Positions 1 through 10,671 of a stretch of 64,000 nucleotides of DNA are shown here, one piece after another; positions within the stretch are counted from its first letter, which is position 1, and every line of letters begins with the position of its first letter. A program made the position numbers and the translations under genes. Source of the DNA: Nocardioides sp. CFH 31398 (GTDB lineage Bacteria; Actinomycetota; Actinomycetes; Propionibacteriales; Nocardioidaceae); NCBI RefSeq assembly GCF_022436705.1, contig NZ_JAKUHT010000011.1, positions 177,755 through 241,754 of the forward strand, in the 5' to 3' direction. A model generated the notes under the pieces. It had not been told where the DNA came from and searched no databases. It saw only the letters and a program-made list of their open reading frames with translations.

Positions 1-2525
<2,525 letters not shown>

Positions 2526-2600
2526 TCCGGCAGGGCTCCTCAGGGTGGCGACCAGGTCACCCTCCCCCTCTGTCACCGCCCCGGTGGTGCGTCGGGGCTG

Positions 2601-2710
2601 CTCCAGAGCTGCCTGGTCCGCACGGTCCGGGTGCCTGAGAGGTTCCGGGGAGGAATTGCCCCTTCGGCGCGCCGTACGCCCTCGCGGTCGTGCGGCGACT
2701 CTCCCGTGCG
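2601..2710 (-). promoter_or_regulatory. Glycine riboswitch, single aptamer, upstream of gcvP
   Basis: Read on the minus strand, the leader has the glycine aptamer hallmarks in order: a GGGAGAG element near 2700-2708, CGCCGAAGGGGCAA near 2650-2666, CTCTCAGGCAC near 2631-2641, then GGACC and a closing CTCTGGAG near 2601-2608. It ends about 75 bases before the gcvP ATG. Only one aptamer is visible, although many glycine riboswitches are tandem pairs. In this class glycine binding normally turns expression on. I see no clear terminator hairpin after it, so control could be at translation initiation; that last point is inference. Confidence 0.9.
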
Positions 2711-2796
2711 GGATCACCAGCGCCGCCCAGGTTACACCGGGGCGGCGCGTGGTCGTGGTTCCTCGCGGGTGCGTCCCGCGTCGTGGAGGGTCCTGG

Positions 2797-3420
<624 letters not shown>

Positions 3421-3524
3421 GGGGGTCCTCCATCGTCCGCTCCGCTCGATGCCACTCCCGAGGACCGCGTGAGGGATCAGCGAGGGGGCTGACCACAACG
3501 GTGGAGTTTCAACGGAGACAGTTC

Positions 3525-3553
3525 ACGGTAGGCCGGGCTCCCGGGCCGGTCAA
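3525..3553 (-). promoter_or_regulatory. Probable sigma-70 promoter for the Rv1830-like merR gene
   Basis: On the minus strand a -35 box TTGACC (3548-3553) and a -10 box TACCGT (3525-3530) are separated by exactly 17 bases. The boxes fit the actinobacterial TTGAC / TAnnnT pattern. The site lies about 105 bases upstream of the GTG at 3420, leaving an untranslated leader of roughly 100 bases. The 338 bases between 3421 and 3758 contain no other gene I can support. Confidence 0.6.
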
Positions 3554-3581
3554 CGCGACACCCGGTGTGTCGAGCGACAGT

Positions 3582-3604
3582 CTCACCTTCGAGTTGAGGG
3601 TGAG
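3582..3604. promoter_or_regulatory. Imperfect palindrome, candidate MerR-family operator
   Basis: Two 11-base arms, CTCACCTTCGA and TTGAGGGTGAG, face each other around one central base and match at 9 of 11 positions. The palindrome lies 28 bases upstream of the -35 box of the neighbouring merR gene. MerR-family sites are usually palindromes of about this length, often with CCTCAA-type half-sites, but they usually sit between -35 and -10. This one would therefore act from upstream. Which of the two nearby MerR proteins binds it, if either, cannot be told from sequence. Confidence 0.4.
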
Positions 3605-3758
3605 GGCTGGTCCGCACGTGCGCGCGGGCGGTCGAATTCCCACGGTAGGTAGATCGTTCGTCACTCCTCACGACGAATTCGTCGTGGGAGGCGTCGACCC
3701 ACCGTGTGACCGTGGGGATTTGCCCCAGGACCGACCCGGGACCCGACCCCCGCGCGGC

Positions 3759-4223
3759 TCAGGACTCGAAGTCCTCCGGGGTCACCTGGTCGAGGAACTC
3801 GCGGAACTTCTCGACCTCGTCCTCCTGCTCGGCGGGGACGGCGAGGCCGGCCTCCTCGAGCACGGAGTCGGCGCAGACGATCTTGGTGCCCGTGCGCAGC
3901 GCCAGGGCGATCGAGTCGGACGGGCGGGCGCTGACCTCGGTGCCGCCGTCCAGCACGAGCGTGGCGTAGAAGACGCCGTCGCGCATGTCGTCGATGCGGA
4001 CCTCGGTGAGCGGGCTGCCGGTGGCCTCGAGCACGTCCTTCAGCAGGTCGTGCGTCAGCGGGCGCGGCGGGACGACGCCCTGCTGCGCGAACGCGATGGC
4101 GGTGGCCTCGACGGCCCCGATCCAGATGGGCAGGTACCGCTCGCCGCTGACCTCGCGAAGCAGCACGATCGGCTGGTTCGAGGGCATCTCGACCCGGACT
4201 CCGATGACATCGACCTCGCGCAC
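3759..4223 (-). CDS. Bifunctional nuclease-domain protein (DUF151), Rv1829-like
   Basis: The 154-residue protein consists almost wholly of the BFN/DUF151 fold, with MREVDVIGVRVE at the start, PIWIGAVEATAIAF in the middle and RPSDSIALALRTG in the second half; all are typical of the family. An acidic tail follows. Plant and bacterial homologues have been reported as nucleases, but the role in actinobacteria is unsettled. It lies between two merR genes, as Rv1829 does in mycobacteria. The GTG start at 4223 is preceded by TAGGGT and only six bases, so the transcript may be leaderless, although GAGGAC could also serve as a weak ribosome site. Confidence 0.9.
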   Translation of the reverse strand: MREVDVIGVRVEMPSNQPIVLLREVSGERYLPIWIGAVEATAIAFAQQGVVPPRPLTHDLLKDVLEATGSPLTEVRIDDMRDGVFYATLVLDGGTEVSARPSDSIALALRTGTKIVCADSVLEEAGLAVPAEQEDEVEKFREFLDQVTPEDFES

Positions 4224-4275
4224 GTCCTCACCCTACTCCCGGCCGAGCAAGCCGGACGGCGGGTTCGGGGCAGGC

Positions 4276-5025
4276 TCAGGAGCGGCGCAGGCCCGCGCGG
4301 ACCAGCGTCGCGTGCAACCGCACCGAGAGCGCCGCGACCTGGCCCTGCGTCTCCTCCGCGCGCTGCCGTGCACCGGCGTCGCGGGAGGCGCGGACGGGCG
4401 CGATGACCTGCTCGACGAGCCCGATCTCGCGGTCGGCGGCGGTGCGGAAGGCGCGCAGGTGCCGCGGCTGCACGCCGTACGCCGCGAGGTCGCGCGCCGT
4501 GCGCGCCACCAGCAGGGCGTCGGTGTCGTAGTGGGTGGTGCCGGTGACGGGGGCGAGGAGGCCGTACTGCTCCAGGGCGACCAGGAGCTCCTCGTCCACC
4601 TCGGCGACCTTCAGCAGCTCACGCCGCGACAGGCGCAGCCCGTCGTTGCGGGTGAAGGCCTCCGGCGACGGCAGGCCGTCCTCGCCGAGCGCCACGACGG
4701 GCACGGTGGGGGTCACGGCCTCCGGCTCCGGCGGCTCGAGGCCGCGGTCGATGGCGTCGAGCTGCTCCCCGATGACCCGCAGCGGCAGGTAGTGGTCGCG
4801 CTGCATCCGCAGCACGTAGCGCAGCCGGTCGACGTCGTCGCTGGAGAACTTCCGGTAGCCCGCGGCGGTCCGCTCCGGCTTGATCAGCCCCTTGTCCTCC
4901 AGGAAGCGGATCTTCGGGATCGTCACGCCCGGGAAGTCCGGGCGCAGCAGATCGAGCACCTGCCCGATCGTCATCCGGGCAGCCGGTGTCGCGGCCCCGG
5001 AGGGGTCGGCCGAGTGGACCGGCAT
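4276..5025 (-). CDS. ftsR: MerR-family regulator, FtsR / Rv1828-like
   Basis: A 249-residue MerR-type regulator, the same length class as M. tuberculosis Rv1828 (247). The winged helix spans about residues 19-90, with TIGQVLDLLRPDFPGVTI, then IRFLEDKGLIKPERTAAGYR and a wing ending RLRYVLRMQRDHYLP. The rest is a helical ligand or dimer domain. In Corynebacterium glutamicum the orthologue FtsR activates ftsZ; that function is carried over by homology and position only. The ATG at 5025 lies 8 bases after the garA stop, so the gene is probably co-transcribed with garA. The ribosome site is weak, and MTIGQV 17 codons downstream is an alternative start. Confidence 0.88.
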   Translation of the reverse strand: MPVHSADPSGAATPAARMTIGQVLDLLRPDFPGVTIPKIRFLEDKGLIKPERTAAGYRKFSSDDVDRLRYVLRMQRDHYLPLRVIGEQLDAIDRGLEPPEPEAVTPTVPVVALGEDGLPSPEAFTRNDGLRLSRRELLKVAEVDEELLVALEQYGLLAPVTGTTHYDTDALLVARTARDLAAYGVQPRHLRAFRTAADREIGLVEQVIAPVRASRDAGARQRAEETQGQVAALSVRLHATLVRAGLRRS

Positions 5026-5033
5026 CGTGCGGG

Positions 5034-5558
5034 TCAGCCCTGCTGGTGGCCGGCGAAGAAGACGAGGCGGTACTTGCCGATCTGCACCTCGTCGCCGTCG
5101 GTGAGCGCGAGCTCGTCGATGCGGTCGCGGTTCACGTAGGTGCCGTTCAGGCTGCCGACGTCGCTGACGGTGAAGGTGCCCGCGCCGCGGCGGAACTCCG
5201 CGTGGCGACGGGACACGGTGACGTCGTCGAGGAAGATCTCGCTCTCCGGGTGACGCCCCGCGTTGACCAGGTCCTGGTCGAGCAGGAAGCGGCTGCCCGC
5301 CCCCGGCCCGCGCTGCACCACGAGCAGGGCGTGGCCCGGCGGGAGCGCGTCGACGGCCGCGGCGTCGACCGGGCTGAGCTGGCGGTCGGAGCTCTCCTTC
5401 TCGGGGGCTCCGAACGTGATGGTCGCGGTGGCGTCCGTGGGCTCGACCGCCGGCGAGCTGCCGGTCGAGGTGACGTCGGTCGCCAGCCGGGTGCCGCACT
5501 GGGCGCAGAACCGGGCGTCGTCCGGGTTCTGCCTTCCGCAGGCTGTGCAGAACGGCAT
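5034..5558 (-). CDS. garA: FHA-domain metabolic regulator GarA with an N-terminal zinc ribbon
   Basis: The C-terminal FHA domain (about 75-168) carries the phosphothreonine-binding motifs GRH (101-103), SRRHAEF (116-122) and SLNGTYVN (136-143), and is very close to mycobacterial GarA, which when unphosphorylated inhibits 2-oxoglutarate dehydrogenase and activates glutamate synthase. The first 22 residues are unlike mycobacterial GarA: Cys4, Cys7, Cys18 and Cys21 form a CxxC...CxxC zinc ribbon. The stretch TDATATITFG at about 41-50 occupies the place of the phosphorylated ETTSVF segment and offers several threonines for PknB or PknG-type kinases. It lies between gcvH and ftsR, as in mycobacteria. 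Confidence 0.93.
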   Translation of the reverse strand: MPFCTACGRQNPDDARFCAQCGTRLATDVTSTGSSPAVEPTDATATITFGAPEKESSDRQLSPVDAAAVDALPPGHALLVVQRGPGAGSRFLLDQDLVNAGRHPESEIFLDDVTVSRRHAEFRRGAGTFTVSDVGSLNGTYVNRDRIDELALTDGDEVQIGKYRLVFFAGHQQG

Positions 5559-5663
5559 TGGTGCATCCCTCCGGTGCTGCGTCTCGCCGGTCTCAGGCCG
5601 GACGTGGGTGGTCGTGCGCCCTCCCCACGGTCCTCCGACCGCGGTGGGTGCCGAACCTATCAG

Positions 5664-6053
5664 TCAGGACTCGAGGCTCGCCGAGTACGCCGCGGCGTCC
5701 ATCAGGGCGCCGACCGCGTCCGCGTCGTCGGGTCGGACCTCGAACAGCCAGCCCTCGCCGTACGGGTCGGAGTTCACCAGCTCGGGGGTCGCCTCGAGCG
5801 CCGGGTTGACGGCCGTGACGGTCCCCGAGACGGGGGCGTAGACGTCGCTGACCGACTTGGTCGACTCGAGCTCGCCGCAGGTGCTGCCGGCGTGGACCTC
5901 GGTGCCGGCCTCGGGGAGGTCGACGTACACGATGTCGCCGAGCTCGCCCTGCGCGAAGTCGGTGATCCCGACGCGCACCGCTCCGTCGCCGTCGGGGTCC
6001 GCGACCCACTCGTGCTCCGGCGTGTAGTGCAGGTCCGGTGGGGTCTGGCTCAT
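5664..6053 (-). CDS. gcvH: Glycine cleavage system H protein
   Basis: GcvH is the lipoylated shuttle between the P, T and L proteins of the glycine cleavage complex. The 129-residue product has the usual length and order: YTPEHEWV near the start, [15 protein letters not shown], then [10 protein letters not shown] with the lipoyl lysine at residue 66, and [12 protein letters not shown] near the end. The ATG at 6053 is preceded by TACGCT and eight bases, so it may have its own short-leader promoter apart from the upstream DUF881 gene. gcvT is not in the window. Confidence 0.97.
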   Translation of the reverse strand: MSQTPPDLHYTPEHEWVADPDGDGAVRVGITDFAQGELGDIVYVDLPEAGTEVHAGSTCGELESTKSVSDVYAPVSGTVTAVNPALEATPELVNSDPYGEGWLFEVRPDDADAVGALMDAAAYSASLES

Positions 6054-6084
6054 GGGCGCCGAGCGTACTCGGCGGCGGCCGTGC

Positions 6085-6840
6085 CTACTCCCCGGGTTCC
6101 ACGGGCTCGGCGAGGTCGGGCGCGGCGTCCTCGACGACCGCCTCCACCTCGACCGTCTCCGGCTGCTCGACGACGGTCGTGGCGCCGTCCTCCTCGATCG
6201 AGTCCTCCGGACCGCCGGGGAAGCTGAGGGCGCCGCGCAGCGCCGAGGGCTCCCCGATGACGTCGACGACGTACGGCGACTCGAGCAGCACGCCGTCCAC
6301 GACGAGGCCCTCCTCGGTCGCCTCGAAGGCCGACGACACGACCAGCCGCACCTGCGAGTCGACCTCGATGGCCTCCGCGCCGGCGCTGCGCAGCTCCTGG
6401 ACCAGGTCGAGCATCGAGTTGATGCTGACGGTGCCCTCGATCGTGATCCTCAGCCCGGGCCCGGAGACGGGCACGAGACCGGCCAGCACGGTGAGGTCGT
6501 CGGCCTCCTGGCGGGCCTGGTCGAGGGCGGCCCGGCGCCGCTCGCCGCGGTCGAGGAGGTCGCGCCGCTGCTCCTCGAGGCGCTGGATCTCCGACCGGGC
6601 CCGCTCCGAGGCCCCGGCCAGGCCGGACAGCGCGTCGATGAGGTCCTGCTGGCGGTAGCCGGCGTACGTGTCGTCGCTCTCGGTCGCGCTGACCTGGGTG
6701 ACGGCGCCGAAGCCCACGGCGGCCAGCAGCACGGCGACCACGACCTGGCCGCGGCCCGGGCGGCGGAACGCCTCCCTGAGCCGGTCGCGCCCGTCCTGCG
6801 CGGTGCCGGGGCCGGGGTCCTGCGGGTCCCGCTCAGGCAT
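6085..6840 (-). CDS. DUF881 membrane protein, second copy (Rv1825-like)
   Basis: A 251-residue protein with a short cytoplasmic N-terminus, one membrane helix at about 32-49, a charged coiled coil rich in Arg, Glu and Gln at about 55-115, and a DUF881 domain containing [22 protein letters not shown] and PYVVDVIG. The tail is acidic. DUF881 proteins lie next to sbp in many actinobacteria and firmicutes and are thought to act at the envelope or division site, but no mechanism is established. The ATG at 6840 lies inside the end of sbp (8-base overlap), so the two are probably translationally coupled. Confidence 0.85.
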   Translation of the reverse strand: MPERDPQDPGPGTAQDGRDRLREAFRRPGRGQVVVAVLLAAVGFGAVTQVSATESDDTYAGYRQQDLIDALSGLAGASERARSEIQRLEEQRRDLLDRGERRRAALDQARQEADDLTVLAGLVPVSGPGLRITIEGTVSINSMLDLVQELRSAGAEAIEVDSQVRLVVSSAFEATEEGLVVDGVLLESPYVVDVIGEPSALRGALSFPGGPEDSIEEDGATTVVEQPETVEVEAVVEDAAPDLAEPVEPGE

Positions 6841-7165
6841 GGAAGAGGTGACGGCGGATGGCCGCGACGTTGGAGAAGATCCGGATGCCGAGGACGACGA
6901 TGACCCCGGTCGAGAGCTGGCCGCCGACACCGAGCCGGTCGCCGACGTACACGATCGCGGCGGCGATGACGACGTTCGAGACGAACGAGATGACGAAGAC
7001 CTTGTCGTCGAAGATCCCGTCAAGGAAGGCACGCAGGCCGCCGAAGGCCGCGTCGAGGGCGGCGACGACCGCGATCGGCAGGTACGGCTCGAGCCCGAGG
7101 GGCACGTCGGGGGTCAGCACCAGCCCGAGGACGATGCCGACCAGCAGGCCGAGGACGGCGATCAC
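6833..7165 (-). CDS. sbp: Small basic protein (Sbp, DUF1290), membrane protein
   Basis: A 110-residue, mostly hydrophobic protein with three predicted membrane helices: the N-terminal VIAVLGLLVGIVLGLVL, a central helix after DDKVFVISFVSNVV, and a third after GGQLSTGVIVVLG. The motif AALDAAFGGLRA is typical of DUF1290. The GTG at 7165 was chosen because GGAG lies a suitable distance upstream and because it shares GTGA with the stop of the preceding DUF881 gene. It is flanked by DUF881 genes on both sides, the same arrangement as Rv1823-Rv1825. Confidence 0.88.
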   Translation of the reverse strand: MIAVLGLLVGIVLGLVLTPDVPLGLEPYLPIAVVAALDAAFGGLRAFLDGIFDDKVFVISFVSNVVIAAAIVYVGDRLGVGGQLSTGVIVVLGIRIFSNVAAIRRHLFHA

Positions 7166-8139
7166 GGGGTGCTCCTCTCCGGCAGCTCGCGCTCGTCGTC
7201 GGCGCCGAGGTCGAGACCCGGCGGCAGCGAGGCGGCGGGCAGCTCGAGCTCGTCGACGGTCTCCAGCTGCACGTCGAAGAACAGCAGCTCCGAGAGCTGG
7301 GTGAACTCCGCGCCGGACGACGACTCGGCGAACCGGGCCGGCATCGTCTGCGGGTCGCCGATCGCCTCGACGACGTACGGCGGGTCGAGGCTGCGGCCGT
7401 CGAGGCTCACGGCGGGTCCGGTGCTGGCGACGCGGGTCAGGGTCCCGATCCGGCGCCCGTTGATGGCGACGGCCTCGGCCCCGGCGTTCCACAGGCCGTC
7501 GAGGACCTGCGTCATGTCGTCTGCGGGGTCGCCGTCCGGCGGGTCCTCGAAGGTCAGGCGGACGCCCGGTCCCGTGACGGCGCCGTACCCGGTGACCGAG
7601 CGGAGCCGGGCGAGGCGGGTGTCGAACGACTCCTCGGTCGCGGTGAGGTCGGCGAGCGCCGCGGCGTCGGTGACGTTGGCGTCGCGGAGCTCGGCCAGCC
7701 GGTCCTGCTGCTCGCCGAGGGCGTCGCGGCGCAGCTCGGCCTCCTCGATGAGCCCGGCGCGGTCGGACTCCTGGGCGCCGCGGCCGCGGTCGGTCTCGAC
7801 GGCCGCGACGGTGATCAGCATGCCGAGGACGGCCACCGCCACCAGCGCCGGGAGACCGGCCCGGCGTCGTGGCGGCCCGGCGTCCGCGGTCCCGCCGTCG
7901 TCCTCGGAGGTCGCGGCGGCCGCCTCCGCACGACGGCGGGCGGCGACGGCGTAGTCCTCGTCGAGGGCCTGGGCGGTCAGCAGGTCCAGCAGCGGGGTGG
8001 TGACGTGGGCGGGCAGCGGCGGCGCCGGGACGTCGTCGCGCGGCGGGCGCTCGGCACGCTCCGGGCGGTGCGGCAGGTGGGGCGCCCGGTGGGGTGCCCG
8101 GTGCCGGGTCGGCCCCGGCGACGCGGTCGGCTCAGCCAC
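7162..8139 (-). CDS. DUF881 membrane protein, first copy (Rv1823-like)
   Basis: A 325-residue protein with a long Pro/His/Arg-rich cytoplasmic N-terminus, a membrane helix at about 95-114, a coiled coil to about 160, and a DUF881 domain holding GYGAVTGPGVRLTFED, GAEAVAINGRRIG and PPYVVEAIGDP. It is a paralogue of the DUF881 protein two genes downstream, with which it shares domain order. Its start overlaps the end of the phosphatidyltransferase gene by 8 bases and its stop overlaps the sbp start by 4 bases, so it sits in the middle of a tightly coupled envelope operon. Confidence 0.85.
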   Translation of the reverse strand: MAEPTASPGPTRHRAPHRAPHLPHRPERAERPPRDDVPAPPLPAHVTTPLLDLLTAQALDEDYAVAARRRAEAAAATSEDDGGTADAGPPRRRAGLPALVAVAVLGMLITVAAVETDRGRGAQESDRAGLIEEAELRRDALGEQQDRLAELRDANVTDAAALADLTATEESFDTRLARLRSVTGYGAVTGPGVRLTFEDPPDGDPADDMTQVLDGLWNAGAEAVAINGRRIGTLTRVASTGPAVSLDGRSLDPPYVVEAIGDPQTMPARFAESSSGAEFTQLSELLFFDVQLETVDELELPAASLPPGLDLGADDERELPERSTP

Positions 8140-8743
8140 GCGGCACCACCCGGCGCTCGGTGGTCGCGAGGAGCTTCCTGACCTGCCAGGCGTAGAGGAC
8201 GCCGGCCCACCAGTACAGGCCGATGCCCCAGACGGCGAAGGCCCAGCCGAAGACGAGCGCCATCGTGGCGACCACGCCGTCCCCCTCGCCGAGCAGCAGC
8301 AGCGGGAAGGCGTAGAGGAGGTTGAACGTCGCCGCCTTGCCGAGGAAGTGCACCGGCAGCGAGCTGTAGCCCCGGGTGCGCAGGATCGGCACCAGTCCCC
8401 ACAGGAGCAGGTCGCGCAGCGGCAGGGCGACCGCCACCCACCAGGGGATCACGTCGCGCAGCGCCAGCCCGATGATCACGGCGAGGATGTAGAGCCGGTC
8501 GGCGACCGGGTCGAGGATCTCCCCCACCGTCGAGTACTGCCCGAGCCGGCGCGCGAGGTAGCCGTCCAGGTAGTCGGTGACGCCCGACAGCATGAGCACC
8601 ACCAGCGCCCAGCCGTCGGCCTCGGGGCCCAGCACCAGCCAGAGGAACAGGGGCAGGGCCGCCAGGCGGAGCATGCTCAGGACGTTCGGCACCGTCCACA
8701 CGCGTCGCGTGCGGATCGCCTCCTCCCGTCGCTCATCTGGCAC
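8132..8743 (-). CDS. CDP-alcohol phosphatidyltransferase family membrane protein
   Basis: This integral membrane enzyme of 203 residues has the complete CDP-alcohol phosphotransferase signature: Asp57, Asp60, Gly61, Ala64, Arg65, Gly74, Asp78 and Asp82, within DYLDGYLARR and GEILDPVADR. Such enzymes swap CMP on a CDP-lipid for an alcohol such as glycerol phosphate or inositol phosphate. The position corresponds to M. tuberculosis pgsA2 (Rv1822), whose substrate is uncertain, so I do not name one here. It is the first gene of the envelope block; TAGGGT 13 bases before the ATG is a possible -10 box. The next 265 bases (8744-9008) hold no gene I can support. Confidence 0.88.
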   Translation of the reverse strand: MPDERREEAIRTRRVWTVPNVLSMLRLAALPLFLWLVLGPEADGWALVVLMLSGVTDYLDGYLARRLGQYSTVGEILDPVADRLYILAVIIGLALRDVIPWWVAVALPLRDLLLWGLVPILRTRGYSSLPVHFLGKAATFNLLYAFPLLLLGEGDGVVATMALVFGWAFAVWGIGLYWWAGVLYAWQVRKLLATTERRVVPRG

Positions 8744-9008
8744 GGCAGCACCCTACGGCGCGCCCCTCACGCTGCCGTCCCCGACGTGCGGGACGCCCGC
8801 GGGCCCGGCACGCGGCGCACCACGGACGCCGGGGCGACCGGCGCCGTCCCCACACGTGCGCGGACGTGCCGACTCGACCCCCGTCAGCCGCGCAGACCTG
8901 CCGACTCGGCACCATGGACGCCAGACCCCGTGACGGGCGTGTGTCGCTTGCGGACTTCTTGAGTAAAAACCGCAACACACGACCTTGCGGCGCCCTACCT
9001 TCTCGGGT

Positions 9009-10577
9009 ATGAGCACCATGACCGCCGCCCCCCGCCGACGCACCCTCCTCGCGGGTGTCGGCGCCGGCACAGCGGCGGCCGCCGCGGGCGCCGTGACCGC
9101 GCCGGCGCAGGCGGCCGGGGTGCGCTACACCCCGGCGTCGTTCACCGGCGTGCAGCTCCTGCCGGAGGCCGAGCGTCACCTCGTCTCCCGGTTCTCCTAC
9201 GGCGTGACGCCCGCGCTGGCGAACCAGGTCCGCAAGGCCGGTGGCGCACAGGCGTGGTTCGAGCGCCAGCTCGACCCGTCCGGCGTCGCCGACGGCACGG
9301 CCGCCGCGCTCGAGGGCTGGTGGCCGTCCCTGTCGTACGACGCGCCCAAGCTGTGGGAGCGCAGCCAGGGCACCCTCGAGGGCGGCTGGGAGGTCATGCA
9401 GTCCTACCAGCGCTGGCTGCTGATGCGGCGCACCTACTCGCAGCGCCAGCTCGCCGAGGTCATGACGGAGTTCTGGGAGAACCACTTCAACGTCCCGGTC
9501 TTCGGCGACGGTGTCTTCACCTTCCGCAAGAACTACGGCGACACCATCCGCGCCCGGGCCCTCGGCACCTTCGAGGACCTCCTGCAGGCGGTCACCGTCC
9601 ACCCGGCGATGGGCATGTTCCTCGACAACGCGAAGTCGTCGAAGTCCGCGCCCAACGAGAACCTCGGCCGCGAGCTGCTCGAGCTGCACACCGTCGGCCG
9701 CGGGGTCTACGACGAGGACGACGTCAAGAGCTCCGCGCGCATCCTCACCGGCTACTGGGTCGACATGTGGCGCACCTGGACGGCGAGCTACCGCCCCGAG
9801 GAGCACTGGACCGGCCGCGTGCAGGTCATGGACTTCACCGACGACAACCGCGACCCCGACGGCCGCGCCGTCGTCCGCCGCTACCTCAGCTACCTCGCCA
9901 AGCACCCCTCCACCGCCGCCCGGGTCGCCCGCAAGCTCGCCGTGAAGTTCGTGTCCGACACCCCCTCCGAGGCCCTGGTGTCGCAGCTCGCCGACGTGTA
10001 CCTGCGCAACGGCACCGCGATCGCACCCGTCCTGCGGGCGCTGGTCGCCAGCGATGAGTTCAAGCGCTCCGCCGGCAAGAAGGTCCGCGACCCGGGTGAG
10101 GACCTCGTCGCCACCTACCGCGTCCTGCAGATGAAGGTCGCTCGTCCGACCGCCTCCGACTCCGCGGTCAACGCGATGCTCTGGCAGGTCTCCAACCTCG
10201 GCCAGACCCCGGTGTCGTGGCCGCAGCCCGACGGTCCGCCGCTGACCAGCGAGGCCTGGAGCTCCCCGTCCCGCATCCTCGCGTCGTTCGACACCCACTA
10301 CACGCTCTCGGGCGGCTGGTGGCCGAAGAAGGACGTCACCTACCGCCCCAAGAGCGCCTGGCTGCCCCGCAAGCGCATGCGCTTCGACATGCTCGTCGAC
10401 TACCTCTCGCGCATGCTGCTGCACCGCCCCTCGACCGCGGCGCTGCTCGAGGCCTGCTGCCTGTCGGTCGACCTGACGCCCGCCGAGATGATCCACGCCG
10501 ACCACGGCCTCGTGAAGTGGAACATGCACCGCGTCCTCGCCACGGTCCTGGACTCCCCGGCCCACCTGACCCGCTGA
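9009..10577 (+). CDS. Tat-exported DUF1800 protein
   Basis: A 522-residue protein that begins with a twin-arginine signal (RRRTLL at 9-14, an Ala-rich core, cleavage probably after AQA near 35). The mature part is a DUF1800 domain, with HLVSRFSYGVTP at its front and FWENHFNVP, PAMGMFLDNA and NENLGRELLELHTVG in the core. The biochemical role is unknown; these proteins nearly always pair with DUF1501 proteins, as here. ATG at 9009 is preferred over an upstream TTG because TACCTT followed by seven bases precedes it, fitting a leaderless transcript, and no ribosome site is visible. Confidence 0.88.
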   Translation: MSTMTAAPRRRTLLAGVGAGTAAAAAGAVTAPAQAAGVRYTPASFTGVQLLPEAERHLVSRFSYGVTPALANQVRKAGGAQAWFERQLDPSGVADGTAAALEGWWPSLSYDAPKLWERSQGTLEGGWEVMQSYQRWLLMRRTYSQRQLAEVMTEFWENHFNVPVFGDGVFTFRKNYGDTIRARALGTFEDLLQAVTVHPAMGMFLDNAKSSKSAPNENLGRELLELHTVGRGVYDEDDVKSSARILTGYWVDMWRTWTASYRPEEHWTGRVQVMDFTDDNRDPDGRAVVRRYLSYLAKHPSTAARVARKLAVKFVSDTPSEALVSQLADVYLRNGTAIAPVLRALVASDEFKRSAGKKVRDPGEDLVATYRVLQMKVARPTASDSAVNAMLWQVSNLGQTPVSWPQPDGPPLTSEAWSSPSRILASFDTHYTLSGGWWPKKDVTYRPKSAWLPRKRMRFDMLVDYLSRMLLHRPSTAALLEACCLSVDLTPAEMIHADHGLVKWNMHRVLATVLDSPAHLTR

Positions 10578-10671
10578 GCCACACGTCCCGCTCCCTCCGC
10601 ACGACCGCTCCTCTCGGACCCCCTCCCCACCGGTGGCCCCGCCACCGGCCGCGCCGAAACGGACCCCCCTC

